This document shows, one piece after another, positions 1 through 7,586 of a stretch of DNA of 18,313 nt (position 1 is its first letter; each line of letters starts with the position of its first letter). The DNA is from Candidatus Omnitrophota bacterium (GTDB lineage Bacteria; Omnitrophota; Gorgyraeia; Aquiviventales; Aquiviventaceae). Below the pieces are notes generated by a model. That model made no database searches. It was not told where the DNA came from and worked only from the letters and a program-made list of their open reading frames with translations. The translations under genes were made by a program, and so were the position numbers. The stretch is from contig JACQHS010000076.1 in assembly GCA_016198915.1 (NCBI GenBank), positions 1 to 18,313 of the forward strand. The letters are read 5' to 3'.

Positions 1-1
1 G

Positions 2-679
2 CTCAACCCGAAGCCGGGCCGGCTGTTCTCCGGCGACCTGCCGCCGTCGGTCATCCCGGACCTCATCGTCACCCGCAGAGACCGGCACTACGATGTGGAG
101 TTGAACGACCAGGGCATGCCCCGGGTGGGCATCAACCGCTCCTACCACCGGATGCTGAAAGACCCCGAGACCCCGGAAGACGCGAAGGAGTTTCTCCTGA
201 AGAAATTCCGGCAGGCGAGCTGGATCGTCAAGTCGATTGATGAGCGCAACGCGACGCTCCTTTCGATCGGCCGCTGCCTCATCAGCCTTCAGCGGGATTT
301 CGTCGAACAGGGACCGAAAGCGCTCAAACCCCTGACCCAATCGCAGGTGGCGAGCCTCATCGGCCGCCACGCCTCCACGGTCAGCCGGGCCATTGCCGGC
401 AAGAGCCTCGACACCCCGTACGGCGTCTTCCGGCTCGAACAGCTGTTTGCCAGCGGCGTGCCGCAGAACCCGGCATCGCATGCGGATATTTCAGATGCCA
501 CGATCAAGTCGGAAATCCAGCGGCTCATCAACGAAGAAGACGCTCAGCACCCCTTCAGCGACGAAGCGCTGGCGCAGCAGCTGGCCCAGCGCGACATCAC
601 CGTCGCCCGCCGCACGATCGCGAAGTATCGGACGAGTTTGAAGATTTTGCCTGCGCATCTGCGCAAGCGCCGAGGCTAG
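2..679 (+). CDS. rpoN: RNA polymerase sigma-54 factor RpoN, C-terminal half (5' truncated by window edge)
   Basis: Sigma-54 directs RNA polymerase to -24/-12 promoters and needs an ATP-driven activator to melt DNA. The frame is open from base 2, so the start lies outside the window. 225 residues are present against roughly 480 for the family. The visible part holds the end of the core-binding region (LNPKPGR at residues 1-7), a helix-turn-helix near residues 111-133 (LTQSQVASLIGRHASTVSRA) and the diagnostic RpoN box ARRTIAKYR at 202-210 (bases 605-631), which reads the -24 element. It is the only plus-strand gene. Its TAG stop overlaps the stop of the convergent PocR-GAF gene in the shared tetranucleotide CTAG. 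The usual downstream neighbour hpf/raiA is absent. Two sigma-54 promoters and a sigma-54 activator in the same window fit this gene. The identity is clear; the operon context upstream is unknown. Confidence 0.96.
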   Translation, partial: LNPKPGRLFSGDLPPSVIPDLIVTRRDRHYDVELNDQGMPRVGINRSYHRMLKDPETPEDAKEFLLKKFRQASWIVKSIDERNATLLSIGRCLISLQRDFVEQGPKALKPLTQSQVASLIGRHASTVSRAIAGKSLDTPYGVFRLEQLFASGVPQNPASHADISDATIKSEIQRLINEEDAQHPFSDEALAQQLAQRDITVARRTIAKYRTSLKILPAHLRKRRG

Positions 680-1719
680 GAGGAACGAGGCGAGAGGTTA
701 AACGAGAGGCTGTTCAGGGCGATCCCGGCGATATCCAGCAGACGACGCAGGAGCTCGACATGCTCCTGCGTAAATTGTTTCTGGGGGGTCGTGTTGCGCA
801 AGTTCAGGATGCCGATGGGTTCCTGGCTCTCGTCCCTGGTGAGCGGGGCGACGAGCGAGGAGCTCACTTCCGGGCGCAGCATCCGGCGCTGCACGCGGGG
901 ATCGTCCGTGTGCTGATCGACGAGGAGGATCGAGCGCTCGGTCGCCGCCAGCCCGGCAATCCCCTCGCCCCGCTTGAGGCGGGTATTCGCGATCACCGCG
1001 TCGCTCAGTCCCTGGGCCACCTTGATCTCCAGCGTGTCGCTCTTGGGATCGTAGAGCATCACCGACCCGCCGTCGGCCCGCGTGGCCAGGGTGGCCGCTT
1101 CCAGCAGCGAGTGCAGGACCCGGTCCGTGTAGTAGGCCACGACCGCCTGGTCTACTTTGCTGGTCGAGGGCAAAATCGCCGGCAGCTGCTTCGCCTGGTA
1201 GGCCAGCTGGGCCAAGGACGTGCCCACTTCTTCCATGAGATTGAGCATCGAGCGGATGCCGGAGAAGGTGTAGAGCTTCAGGGCGAGCAGCGTGTTCCAG
1301 AGCGCCTGCGCGTCCAGCCCCTGCCGGGTGATGCGGTTGCGAAACTGCAGCTCGTCCTCGCGCTGGCCAACGATCATCGGCCCGACGACAAAATAGGCGA
1401 TGACCCCTTCCGCGGTCGCCCGGATCGGGACCGCGGCGTAGGTAATGCCCATCGTCGTCGTCAGGCTGGTATTCCCTCGGGGAAGATCGTCCACGGGAAT
1501 CAGCCGCTCGAGCTCCTCTCCCACCTTGAGCTGGCGGATGACTTGGTCCGCGGTCAGCGTGGCAGGCCAGCTGGGGGTCACGAGCAGTTCGCGGGAGGGT
1601 CCGATGGTGCGGATGGCGACGCCGAGAACACCGGTGAAGTGGTTCTGGAGCCGCTGCCAACGTCTCGGATCAATGAGATCCGGCAGCGCGGGACGATCCT
1701 CTGCGGCGGGGCTGTCCAT
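676..1719 (-). CDS. PocR-domain and GAF-domain sensor protein without an output domain
   Basis: A two-domain cytoplasmic sensor of about 347 residues. The N-terminal part (about residues 15-185) resembles the PocR sensory domain, a PAS-like ligand-binding fold seen in propanediol regulators and some kinases. The C-terminal part (about 200-340) is a GAF domain (GGSVMLYD, GEGIAGLAA, VAPL, IGILNLRN). No transmembrane, HTH, kinase, GGDEF or receiver segment is visible, so any signal must pass to another protein. It is the last gene of the kinase-activator-sensor set, 13 bases after the activator's stop, which suggests that it modulates the histidine kinase or the NtrC-type activator; this is inference. 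The ATG at 1719 is chosen; an in-frame GTG at 1725 is equally possible, and neither has a clear Shine-Dalgarno. The ligand is unknown. The PocR call rests on overall resemblance. Confidence 0.8.
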   Translation of the reverse strand: MDSPAAEDRPALPDLIDPRRWQRLQNHFTGVLGVAIRTIGPSRELLVTPSWPATLTADQVIRQLKVGEELERLIPVDDLPRGNTSLTTTMGITYAAVPIRATAEGVIAYFVVGPMIVGQREDELQFRNRITRQGLDAQALWNTLLALKLYTFSGIRSMLNLMEEVGTSLAQLAYQAKQLPAILPSTSKVDQAVVAYYTDRVLHSLLEAATLATRADGGSVMLYDPKSDTLEIKVAQGLSDAVIANTRLKRGEGIAGLAATERSILLVDQHTDDPRVQRRMLRPEVSSSLVAPLTRDESQEPIGILNLRNTTPQKQFTQEHVELLRRLLDIAGIALNSLSFNLSPRSS

Positions 1720-1732
1720 AACCACGCAAGAC

Positions 1733-3127
1733 TTACTGCGACGAGGTGTGGATCCCTAATTGTCGGATTTTATGATAGAGCGTTGAACGGTGGATCCCCA
1801 GACGCTTGGCGGCCTCGGAACGGTTCCACCGGACGTCCGCCAGCACCTTCAGGATGATATCACGTTCCGGCGACTTTAGGGCGTCTTTCAATTGCACGCC
1901 GCCATCAGACTTCGACTCGGCCGCCGCGGCCTCTTCCTCGCGGTCATCGACCGCCATCGCGGTCGCATCGGCATGGAAGCGCGTTTCCTCGGGCAGATCT
2001 TCCAGCTCCAACCTCGGATGCTGGGCGAGGATGACCGCCCGCTCGATGACGTTTTCCAGTTCGCGGATGTTGCCGGGCCAGGCGTAGGCGGTGAGCGCCT
2101 GCATCACCTCGCCGCTCACCCCGTTGATCGTCTTGCCCATCGCCCGCGAGCTGCGCTCGATGAAATGTTGGATGAGCAGCGGCAGATCGGACTTGCGCTC
2201 GCGCAGGGCCGGCAGGCGCAGGGCGATCACGTGGAGCCGGTAGAAGAGATCTTCGCGGAACTTCCCCTCCTTGACCAGGTCGGCAAGAGTGCGGTTTGTC
2301 GCCGCGATGAGGCGCACGTCCACCCGCATCGTCCGGGTATCGCCGACGCGCTCATAGAGCCGCTCTTGAATGACCCGCAGGAGCTTCACCTGCAGCGCCG
2401 GAGTGAAGGCGTCGATTTCATCCAACAGGATCGTGCCGCCGTTGGCGACTTCGAACCGGCCCTGCTTGTCGCGGATCGCGCCGGTGAACGAGCCTTTCAC
2501 ATGGCCGAACAACTCGCTCTCCAACAGGGTTTCGGGCAACGCGCCGCAGCTGATCTCCACAAACGGCTGATGGCGCCGCTTGGGATCGGCGCGATGGATC
2601 GCCTGGGCGATGATGCGCTTGCCGGTGCCGCTTTCGCCCTCCAACAGCACCGTCGCCTGGCTGTGCGCGACGGAGCGGACCATCGAGAACAGCTTCTGCA
2701 TGCTCGGATCCTGACCGATGATGCCGGAAAACGGATCCTCAATCGTATCAGCCGGCGGCGTGTACTGGGCGAGCGCCCGCGCAATCGTTTCCTCCAGGTC
2801 TTCCGGTTGAATCGGCTTCGTGAGGTAGTCGAACGCCCCCTGCCGCATCGCCTCAACCGCCGAGGTGACGTTGCCAAAGCCCGTGATGAGAATGACGCTG
2901 ACGTCAGGGTATTGGCGCTTGATATAGGACAGCAGGGCGAGCCCATCCATCTGCGGCATCTTCCAGTCTGCGAGGACGAGCTGGAAGGACCGGCGCTTCA
3001 GATGATCGATGGCCTCCGCGCCGTCGGAGGCCATCTCCACCTCATAGCGCCGGCCGCGCAGCATCTCGTAGAGCGAGCCGCGGATCAAGGGATCGTCATC
3101 GACCACGAGGATGCGGTTACGCTCCAT
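1733..3127 (-). CDS. NtrC-family sigma-54-dependent response regulator
   Basis: A bacterial enhancer-binding protein of 464 residues. The receiver domain spans residues 4-118 with acidic DDD at 10-12, phosphoacceptor Asp54 (VLADWKMP) and Lys104. The sigma-54 AAA+ domain spans about 135-370 with Walker A GESGTGK (164-170), the sigma-54 contact loop GSFTGA (212-217, usual form GAFTGA), Walker B GTILLDEID (231-239) and the arginine-rich WPGNIRELENV sensor region (350-360). A Fis-type HTH closes the protein (about 420-460, NRSEAAKRLGIHRSTLYHKI). The reading frame stays open well upstream, but MERNRILVVDD is the true receiver start. This start overlaps the histidine kinase stop by 11 bases, as expected for a coupled two-component pair. 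It probably activates the two sigma-54 promoters found here. It resembles the PrsR regulators of exosortase-linked exopolysaccharide loci, but that name is not proven. Confidence 0.95.
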   Translation of the reverse strand: MERNRILVVDDDPLIRGSLYEMLRGRRYEVEMASDGAEAIDHLKRRSFQLVLADWKMPQMDGLALLSYIKRQYPDVSVILITGFGNVTSAVEAMRQGAFDYLTKPIQPEDLEETIARALAQYTPPADTIEDPFSGIIGQDPSMQKLFSMVRSVAHSQATVLLEGESGTGKRIIAQAIHRADPKRRHQPFVEISCGALPETLLESELFGHVKGSFTGAIRDKQGRFEVANGGTILLDEIDAFTPALQVKLLRVIQERLYERVGDTRTMRVDVRLIAATNRTLADLVKEGKFREDLFYRLHVIALRLPALRERKSDLPLLIQHFIERSSRAMGKTINGVSGEVMQALTAYAWPGNIRELENVIERAVILAQHPRLELEDLPEETRFHADATAMAVDDREEEAAAAESKSDGGVQLKDALKSPERDIILKVLADVRWNRSEAAKRLGIHRSTLYHKIRQLGIHTSSQ

Positions 3128-4190
3128 TGGTGTGCGCCTCTCCCGGGGCGATCGGCACGTGAATACGGAAGGTCGCTCCTGCCCCGACCTGACTCGTAAA
3201 CTCGATGGTCCCGCCCGAGCGCTCGACGACTTCCTTGGCGATGATGAGCCCCAGGCCCGAGCCCTGGTGAATCGGCTTGGTCGAAAAGAACGGCTCGAAG
3301 ATCCGCGAGCGGATCTCCTCTGGGATGCCGGAGCCGGTATCCTCGATGTCCACATCCACGTGGGTGTCGCTGCGGCGCGTGGTGATCGTCAAGGTCCCGC
3401 CGTGGGGCATCGCATCAAACGCATTCTTGACGAGGTTCACGATGGCGTGCTGCAGGCCGCCGTCCAGCACCTCAGGCAGCGAGTGATCGAGGTTGGTCAC
3501 GACGCGGACCTGCTGGAACTTGGCTCGGTGCTGGACCAGGAGGAGGGCATCTTCAATGAGCTTGTTGAGGTGGGCCACCCGGCTGACCGGTGTGGTCACC
3601 TGGCGCGAGAACTCCAAGAACGCCCGCACCGCCCGCACCATGCGGTCGAGCCCCTCTTTGACATGGAGCAGGTACTCGCGCACCGGCGAATCTTCGGTGA
3701 GCTGCTCAAGCGCCAGATGCGTGTAGCGCAGGACCCCGTCGAGCGGGCTGTTGAGCTCGTGCGCGATGCCGCGCGCGAGCTTGCCGATGGAGGCTTGGTA
3801 CTCGGCCCGGTGGAGCCGGCGCTCCAGCGTGGCGACCTCGGTGTTCTCAATGATGGTCAGCAGGACCCCGCGCGCCTTCGTCGTCCCGTTGGGCACGTAG
3901 GCCGCGTACACGCGCAGCCGCTTCTCCTCCGGGCCTGGGACGTCAAAATCGATGGCTTCGAAGGTGGACTGCGCATCCAGCAAGGAGGGCAGGCTCGCGT
4001 AGAAGGGGGTGCCTTTCCAAGCAGGCAAGAGGTCGGTCAGCGGCTGCCCGACCGCGTGCTCCGGGTGAAGGCCGAGCAAGTGGGCCGCGGGCGGGTTCAG
4101 ATATTGGATCACCGCGCGGGCGTCAAGTAATACCAACCCACACGGGGCGACCGTGAACAGCTGCTCCCATTCCGTCTTCGGTTGGTGCAT
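3117..4190 (-). CDS. Soluble PAS-domain sensor histidine kinase (NtrB-like)
   Basis: A 357-residue cytoplasmic kinase that should phosphorylate the NtrC-type activator encoded next to it. The domains in order are PAS (about residues 5-118, VAPCGLVLLDARAVIQYLN), HisKA with H-box ARGIAHELNSPLDG and phosphoacceptor His144, and HATPase_c with N-box VNLVKNAFDAMP (Asn252 and Asn256), G1 DTGSGIP (284-290), F-box FEPFFSTK and G2 GSGLGL (310-315). No membrane segment or signal peptide is visible, so it senses an internal cue, as NtrB does. The frame extends upstream to 4352, but that stretch overlaps the sugar transferase and has no domain content. MHQPKTEWEQLF at 4190 fits the PAS start. No Shine-Dalgarno precedes it. 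A sigma-70-like promoter lies just upstream, implying a leader of only about 10 bases. It overlaps the activator gene by 11 bases. Confidence 0.92.
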   Translation of the reverse strand: MHQPKTEWEQLFTVAPCGLVLLDARAVIQYLNPPAAHLLGLHPEHAVGQPLTDLLPAWKGTPFYASLPSLLDAQSTFEAIDFDVPGPEEKRLRVYAAYVPNGTTKARGVLLTIIENTEVATLERRLHRAEYQASIGKLARGIAHELNSPLDGVLRYTHLALEQLTEDSPVREYLLHVKEGLDRMVRAVRAFLEFSRQVTTPVSRVAHLNKLIEDALLLVQHRAKFQQVRVVTNLDHSLPEVLDGGLQHAIVNLVKNAFDAMPHGGTLTITTRRSDTHVDVDIEDTGSGIPEEIRSRIFEPFFSTKPIHQGSGLGLIIAKEVVERSGGTIEFTSQVGAGATFRIHVPIAPGEAHTNGA

Positions 4191-4205
4191 TGGATACAGT
4201 AGCAA

Positions 4206-4234
4206 AGAATAACATATTCTCGGACTTGCGTCAA
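4206..4234 (-). promoter_or_regulatory. Predicted sigma-70 promoter of the histidine kinase / activator genes
   Basis: On the minus strand TTGACG (4234-4229) and TATTCT (4211-4206) are separated by exactly 17 bases. The -10 box is preceded by TGT, giving an extended -10 (TGn). The site sits in the 89-bp gap between the sugar transferase stop and the kinase start. The predicted transcript would start near 4199, only about 10 bases before the ATG, so the message would be almost leaderless. It would let the regulators be made at a basal level independently of the sigma-54-driven operon upstream. The prediction is from consensus only. Confidence 0.5.
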
Positions 4235-4279
4235 CGGCGGCAGGCGCAGCAATTCCTTGGTTATGAAGAGGTTGGGTGC

Positions 4280-4954
4280 TCACCGGATCCCCCGCCCCGT
4301 GGTGACCACCAGCACCGTCCACGCCAGGATGCGCAGATCCAACGTCAGACACATCCGCTTGATGTACAGCAAGTCCAGCCGCAATTTCCTCTTCACATCA
4401 GCGATCGACTGGTCATAGCGGTAGGACACCTGTGCCAGCCCGGTGATCCCCGGCTTGACGAGCAGCCGCTCGTCATATCGCGGGATCGTCCGGTCAAAGG
4501 TGTCGACGAAGTACGGCCGTTCAGGCCGTGGCCCAACCAGGCTCATGTCGCCCCCCAGGACATTGAAGAGCTGCGGCAGCTCATCGAGGTGCAGGCGGCG
4601 CAGGATCCGCCCGACGCGCGTGATGCGGGGATCCGCCTCCCCACAGGCCCACACCGGTCCTGCGGCCTCTGCGTCCATGTGCATCGTGCGGAACTTGAGC
4701 ATGGTGAACGGCTCCCCGAACCAGCCGAGGCGCTCCTGCGTGTAGAAAGCCGGTCCCTGGGAATCCAGCCTGATCGCCAGCGCCACGAGCGCCATCAGTG
4801 GCGCGGCCAGGACCAGACTGATCCCCGCGACCAGCACGTCGAGCATCCGCTTCAGCACGAGTCGCCACATGAAGGTGAAGGGTAAGATCGGGTGCTGGTA
4901 TCGCCACAGGAGGATGAAGCGCTGGAACTCACGGGAGAGCGCCTGATGGCTCAT
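4280..4954 (-). CDS. Undecaprenyl-phosphate sugar phosphotransferase (small monotopic phosphoglycosyl transferase)
   Basis: It transfers a sugar-1-phosphate from a nucleotide sugar to undecaprenyl phosphate at the inner membrane, the first step of repeat-unit assembly. At 224 residues it is the compact type, with one re-entrant hydrophobic segment (about residues 36-63) followed by the catalytic domain. The larger WcaJ/WbaP forms carry extra N-terminal membrane helices, which are missing here. Family motifs are KFRTM (87-91), DAE (94-96), the Asp-Glu catalytic dyad in LDELPQLFN (Asp124-Glu125), GDMSLVGPRPERP (135-147) and KPGITGLAQV. The start MSHQALSREF overlaps the previous stop as ATGA. 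Its Shine-Dalgarno (GGAG) lies in a short hairpin. It is the last structural gene of the exopolysaccharide operon. Sugar specificity cannot be read from the sequence. Confidence 0.93.
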   Translation of the reverse strand: MSHQALSREFQRFILLWRYQHPILPFTFMWRLVLKRMLDVLVAGISLVLAAPLMALVALAIRLDSQGPAFYTQERLGWFGEPFTMLKFRTMHMDAEAAGPVWACGEADPRITRVGRILRRLHLDELPQLFNVLGGDMSLVGPRPERPYFVDTFDRTIPRYDERLLVKPGITGLAQVSYRYDQSIADVKRKLRLDLLYIKRMCLTLDLRILAWTVLVVTTGRGIR

Positions 4955-5676
4955 GCGCGACTTCTCTCCGTTGCAGAGAGCGCCTGCCAGACCATGACCA
5001 GAAAGACCAGGACGGCCCAGACCAAGAACGATTCCCGGATTTCCATCAAGCCCCTGAACACCAACGCCCACTGGTGGGGCAGATACCACGGCTTCGTCAG
5101 GGGCTCCAGGATGCCGGACATCCCGCTCAGATAACACAGCAAGGCCGGGATCACGACCGGGTGCGGCACCCACCACATCGCCTGCGCCCGTTCCAACCAC
5201 CGGCGTTTCCAGCCCCAACCGGCCCAGGAGACCAGGACAGCCAGGATGGCGCCGGCGTACATGGTCCGATAGACGAGCCATTCGAGGCCGACCAGGTTAT
5301 GCAGATTGGTCTCTCCCTGCAGGTTCCTGGCCGCCATCCAGTCTGGGGTCGTCCATCCAAAGAGCCGTTGCCCCCAACTGAGTTCCTCACCGGTCACCCA
5401 CACAAGGGCCGCTGACGCGACCGCATACAGCAGCGCAAGAGGCCATCGCCTTCGATGGAACAACGTCCCGGCAATCGCGGCGCTCACCAGTGCGCTCACT
5501 CCGAACAAGAGCGCTTGCACGTTTTCCAGTACCCCGTCCTCCCTCGTCAGCGCGATCAAGGCTTCTGGGTTGCGGCGCGCGTACCACAAGCACGCGGCCC
5601 AGGCCACTGGCGCCAGCAGGGCCACGGACCACACCGTCCATCGGGGCCACCAGTTACTGCTGCGGAATAACTTCAT
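4951..5676 (-). CDS. Conserved multi-pass membrane protein of unknown function
   Basis: A 241-residue integral membrane protein with about six hydrophobic segments (roughly 15-32, 52-72, 78-95, 135-155, 168-188, 218-234). Between the third and fourth is a polar, motif-like stretch: GEELSWGQRLFGW (96-108) and NLQGETNLHNL (118-128). This acidic/His-containing pattern recurs in uncharacterised membrane proteins I have seen, but I know no function for it. It lacks the Cys/Arg/His signature of exosortases. The start MKLFRSSN at 5676 has a good Shine-Dalgarno (GGAG, 8 bases upstream) and overlaps the deacetylase stop by 23 bases; the open frame further upstream is only deacetylase coding in another frame. 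Its place between a deacetylase and the sugar transferase suggests a role in polymer assembly, modification or envelope sensing. That is inferred from context. Confidence 0.85.
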   Translation of the reverse strand: MKLFRSSNWWPRWTVWSVALLAPVAWAACLWYARRNPEALIALTREDGVLENVQALLFGVSALVSAAIAGTLFHRRRWPLALLYAVASAALVWVTGEELSWGQRLFGWTTPDWMAARNLQGETNLHNLVGLEWLVYRTMYAGAILAVLVSWAGWGWKRRWLERAQAMWWVPHPVVIPALLCYLSGMSGILEPLTKPWYLPHQWALVFRGLMEIRESFLVWAVLVFLVMVWQALSATERSRA

Positions 5677-6541
5677 AGCGCTGGCTCCGGGGTGACCAGA
5701 ACACCTCGCGAATGGAAGCGAATCGGAAGTCGGACAACAGCCGGCGCAACTTGGCCTCCGTGCGGTCCAGGTGGTGGTAGTGGCGAAACCGCGCCCCCCG
5801 TGAGGCCGTGCGCACGCGGGGCTGCTGGGGGTCGAGCTCCCACGGGTGGAGATACATGATGGCCCGGTGTCCTGCTCGGTTGAGCTGCTGGATGCTCTGG
5901 CGGATGAACGCGTAGGGCAGCAGCCGGAAATACCCGCCGCCGGCCATCGGGATGTTCTGCCCGGCGACTCGTCGTGTCGAGAGGGGATACTCCGTGAGCG
6001 GCCCGCTGCCGTGGTCCTCCAGCACGCACGGCAGGCGCGAGTCGCACAGCCGTGGATCGCGTCGGAACCCAAAGGGAAAGACGCTCGAGTCAAACTGGAT
6101 CCCGGCCTCCAGGAGGATGGGGATGGCCCACGCGGTGCGCTGGCGCAAGGAATAGGTCGGCGCACGGTGCCCAAGGACCCGCTGCCCACCCGCCTGCTCG
6201 ATCGCGTCGCAGGAGCGGAGCAATTGCCGACGAAACGCCGCGGGCGAAAGCTCGCTCAGGAGCCGGTGGGCATCCCCGTGCGTCGCCAACTCATGTCCTT
6301 CCTCGCCGATCCGCCGGATGAGGCGCGGGAAGCGGCGGGCGACCCAGCCCAGCGCAAAGAACGTGGCCCGGGCCCCGTGCGCGTCGAGCAGATCCAGCAG
6401 TCGCGGCACCGTCTCCTGCAGCCGCGTCGGACAGGAGCGCCAGTCCCGCCGACTGATGCAGCCGGCGAAGTTCGTGACATGAAACCAGTCCTCCAGGTCG
6501 ATCGTGAGGACATTGAGCGGCGCGGCGGATTGCCCACTCAT
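5654..6541 (-). CDS. Polysaccharide deacetylase with DUF3473 C-terminus (XrtA-system type)
   Basis: A NodB-fold carbohydrate de-N-acetylase of 295 residues, of the subfamily usually found in exosortase (XrtA/PEP-CTERM) exopolysaccharide loci. Motif 1 is TIDLEDWFH (13-21, replacing the TFDDG of classical members), the metal-binding His pair is in ATHGDAH (His88, His92), and further motifs are GHRAPTYS (124-131) and DSSVFP (151-156). The tail with YLHPWELDP (230-238) matches the DUF3473 region. There is no signal peptide, so it would act in the cytoplasm or be exported by another route. Its ATG overlaps the FemAB-like gene's stop as ATGA, in line with translational coupling. It probably removes acetyl groups from N-acetylated sugars in the polymer or its lipid-linked precursor. 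The substrate is inferred. Confidence 0.92.
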   Translation of the reverse strand: MSGQSAAPLNVLTIDLEDWFHVTNFAGCISRRDWRSCPTRLQETVPRLLDLLDAHGARATFFALGWVARRFPRLIRRIGEEGHELATHGDAHRLLSELSPAAFRRQLLRSCDAIEQAGGQRVLGHRAPTYSLRQRTAWAIPILLEAGIQFDSSVFPFGFRRDPRLCDSRLPCVLEDHGSGPLTEYPLSTRRVAGQNIPMAGGGYFRLLPYAFIRQSIQQLNRAGHRAIMYLHPWELDPQQPRVRTASRGARFRHYHHLDRTEAKLRRLLSDFRFASIREVFWSPRSQRYEVIPQQ

Positions 6542-7569
6542 GCGAGGTACCTCACGAGCGCGGGCCCGAGGAGCCGGGTGAGGGCGAGCGGCAGCCGACG
6601 CCAGGCCCGGATCGCCAGCCGGTACGTGGGGTTGGAGGGATTGTGCGCGGGCAGCGCCTGGCCGTTTCGCAGGTAGTACTGGTACCCAAGCGGCTCCTCG
6701 CGCAACCGCAGCCGACGCTTGAAGTCCGCGGTGCCCGAATCGCGCCGACTGCGGCAGTAGTCGAACTCCTCGAAGCCCAGCCGGCAGCCCTGCTCAATGG
6801 CGTGCCACACGAGCAGGTTGTTGGGCTTGGACTTGAGGCCCTCGGCCAGCGATCCGTTGAACTGACAGACCAGGCTGCGCTTAAAGCGCAGGAGCAGGCT
6901 GTAGGCGATGTCCTGGTGTTCGTGCACGACGAAGGACATCTCGACCGCCGCGGCAAACTCCTCGACGATTAACTCAAAGTACCGACGGGGAAAACAGGGC
7001 GTGCCCAGCCGATGCGCGGTGCGGACATGGATCGGATAGAGCCGGTTCACATCCTGCGAGGCCACCACCCGCAAGCCCAGGCGCATCGCGCGGTTGACCT
7101 TGTTGCGGTTGTTCGACCCCAGCGCCTGGAAAAGCAACGCCGCGTCGCCCGCGAGCGGCAGGACGAATCGGCTGTGCAACCGCTGGGGTCTCAGCGCCCC
7201 ATCAGGCAGCGGGGTCCGATGACGCAACTCGAGATACGTGCCCTTCATGCGATCCAGGCGCTCTTTTGCCGCCTCGAGGAGTACTCGCGCGGCGTCGTCG
7301 GAGTCGGCGCAGATGCCCCCGTAGTTTCCGAACGGGATCGAGGACAGCGCGCACCGCCCCCAGCCGTGCGGGATTCGAAAGAGCGGGAGGATCCCGACCA
7401 CGCGGTCGCCGTCGACGGCGCCCAGATAGTGCGGATGAAATCCGAACGCCCCTGCGAGCACCCGCCGCCAGCCCCACAGGTGATCGCTCGTCGCATGATC
7501 ACAACTCCGCACGTAGGTCTCCCATCCCTCGGCATCAACTGGAGTGTCCTGGAAGAGACGCACATCCAT
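6538..7569 (-). CDS. FemAB-like GNAT-fold protein (XrtA/PEP-CTERM-associated type)
   Basis: A 343-residue protein of the FemAB-related acetyltransferase-fold family found in exosortase-linked exopolysaccharide clusters. Recognisable features are an N-terminal GNAT-like half with SSIPFGNYGGI (76-86), the NRNKVNRAM segment (154-162), and a C-terminal half with the substrate-loop pattern FDYCRSRRDSGTADFKRR (269-286) followed by the LGYQYYL strand. FemAB enzymes use aminoacyl-tRNA to add amino acids to peptidoglycan. The exopolysaccharide-linked members have no proven substrate, so aminoacyl or acyl transfer to the polymer is a guess. MDVRLFQ at 7569 is preferred over the upstream start in the open frame because it follows the glycosyltransferase stop by 17 bases and has an AAAGGG ribosome site. 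It overlaps the next gene as ATGA. Confidence 0.9.
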   Translation of the reverse strand: MDVRLFQDTPVDAEGWETYVRSCDHATSDHLWGWRRVLAGAFGFHPHYLGAVDGDRVVGILPLFRIPHGWGRCALSSIPFGNYGGICADSDDAARVLLEAAKERLDRMKGTYLELRHRTPLPDGALRPQRLHSRFVLPLAGDAALLFQALGSNNRNKVNRAMRLGLRVVASQDVNRLYPIHVRTAHRLGTPCFPRRYFELIVEEFAAAVEMSFVVHEHQDIAYSLLLRFKRSLVCQFNGSLAEGLKSKPNNLLVWHAIEQGCRLGFEEFDYCRSRRDSGTADFKRRLRLREEPLGYQYYLRNGQALPAHNPSNPTYRLAIRAWRRLPLALTRLLGPALVRYLA

Positions 7570-7586
7570 CGCAAGACCCTTTGCCT

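Noticed and set aside
3128..3355. Extended N-terminus of the NtrC-type activator (start at 3355)
   Set aside because: The extra 76 residues are Ser/Arg-rich antisense-like sequence overlapping kinase coding; the receiver domain begins precisely at 3127.
3111..4130. Long plus-strand open frames opposite the minus-strand genes (also 760-1857, 1892-3199, 8289-9296, 9306-10418, 10727-11770)
   Set aside because: They lie antisense to genes with clear domains, their translations are rich in Arg, Gln and Pro with no recognisable fold, and such frames are expected in high-GC DNA.
6796..6812. Sigma-54-like TGGCACG on the minus strand inside the FemAB-like gene
   Set aside because: The downstream GC is one base out of register and the site is within coding sequence.
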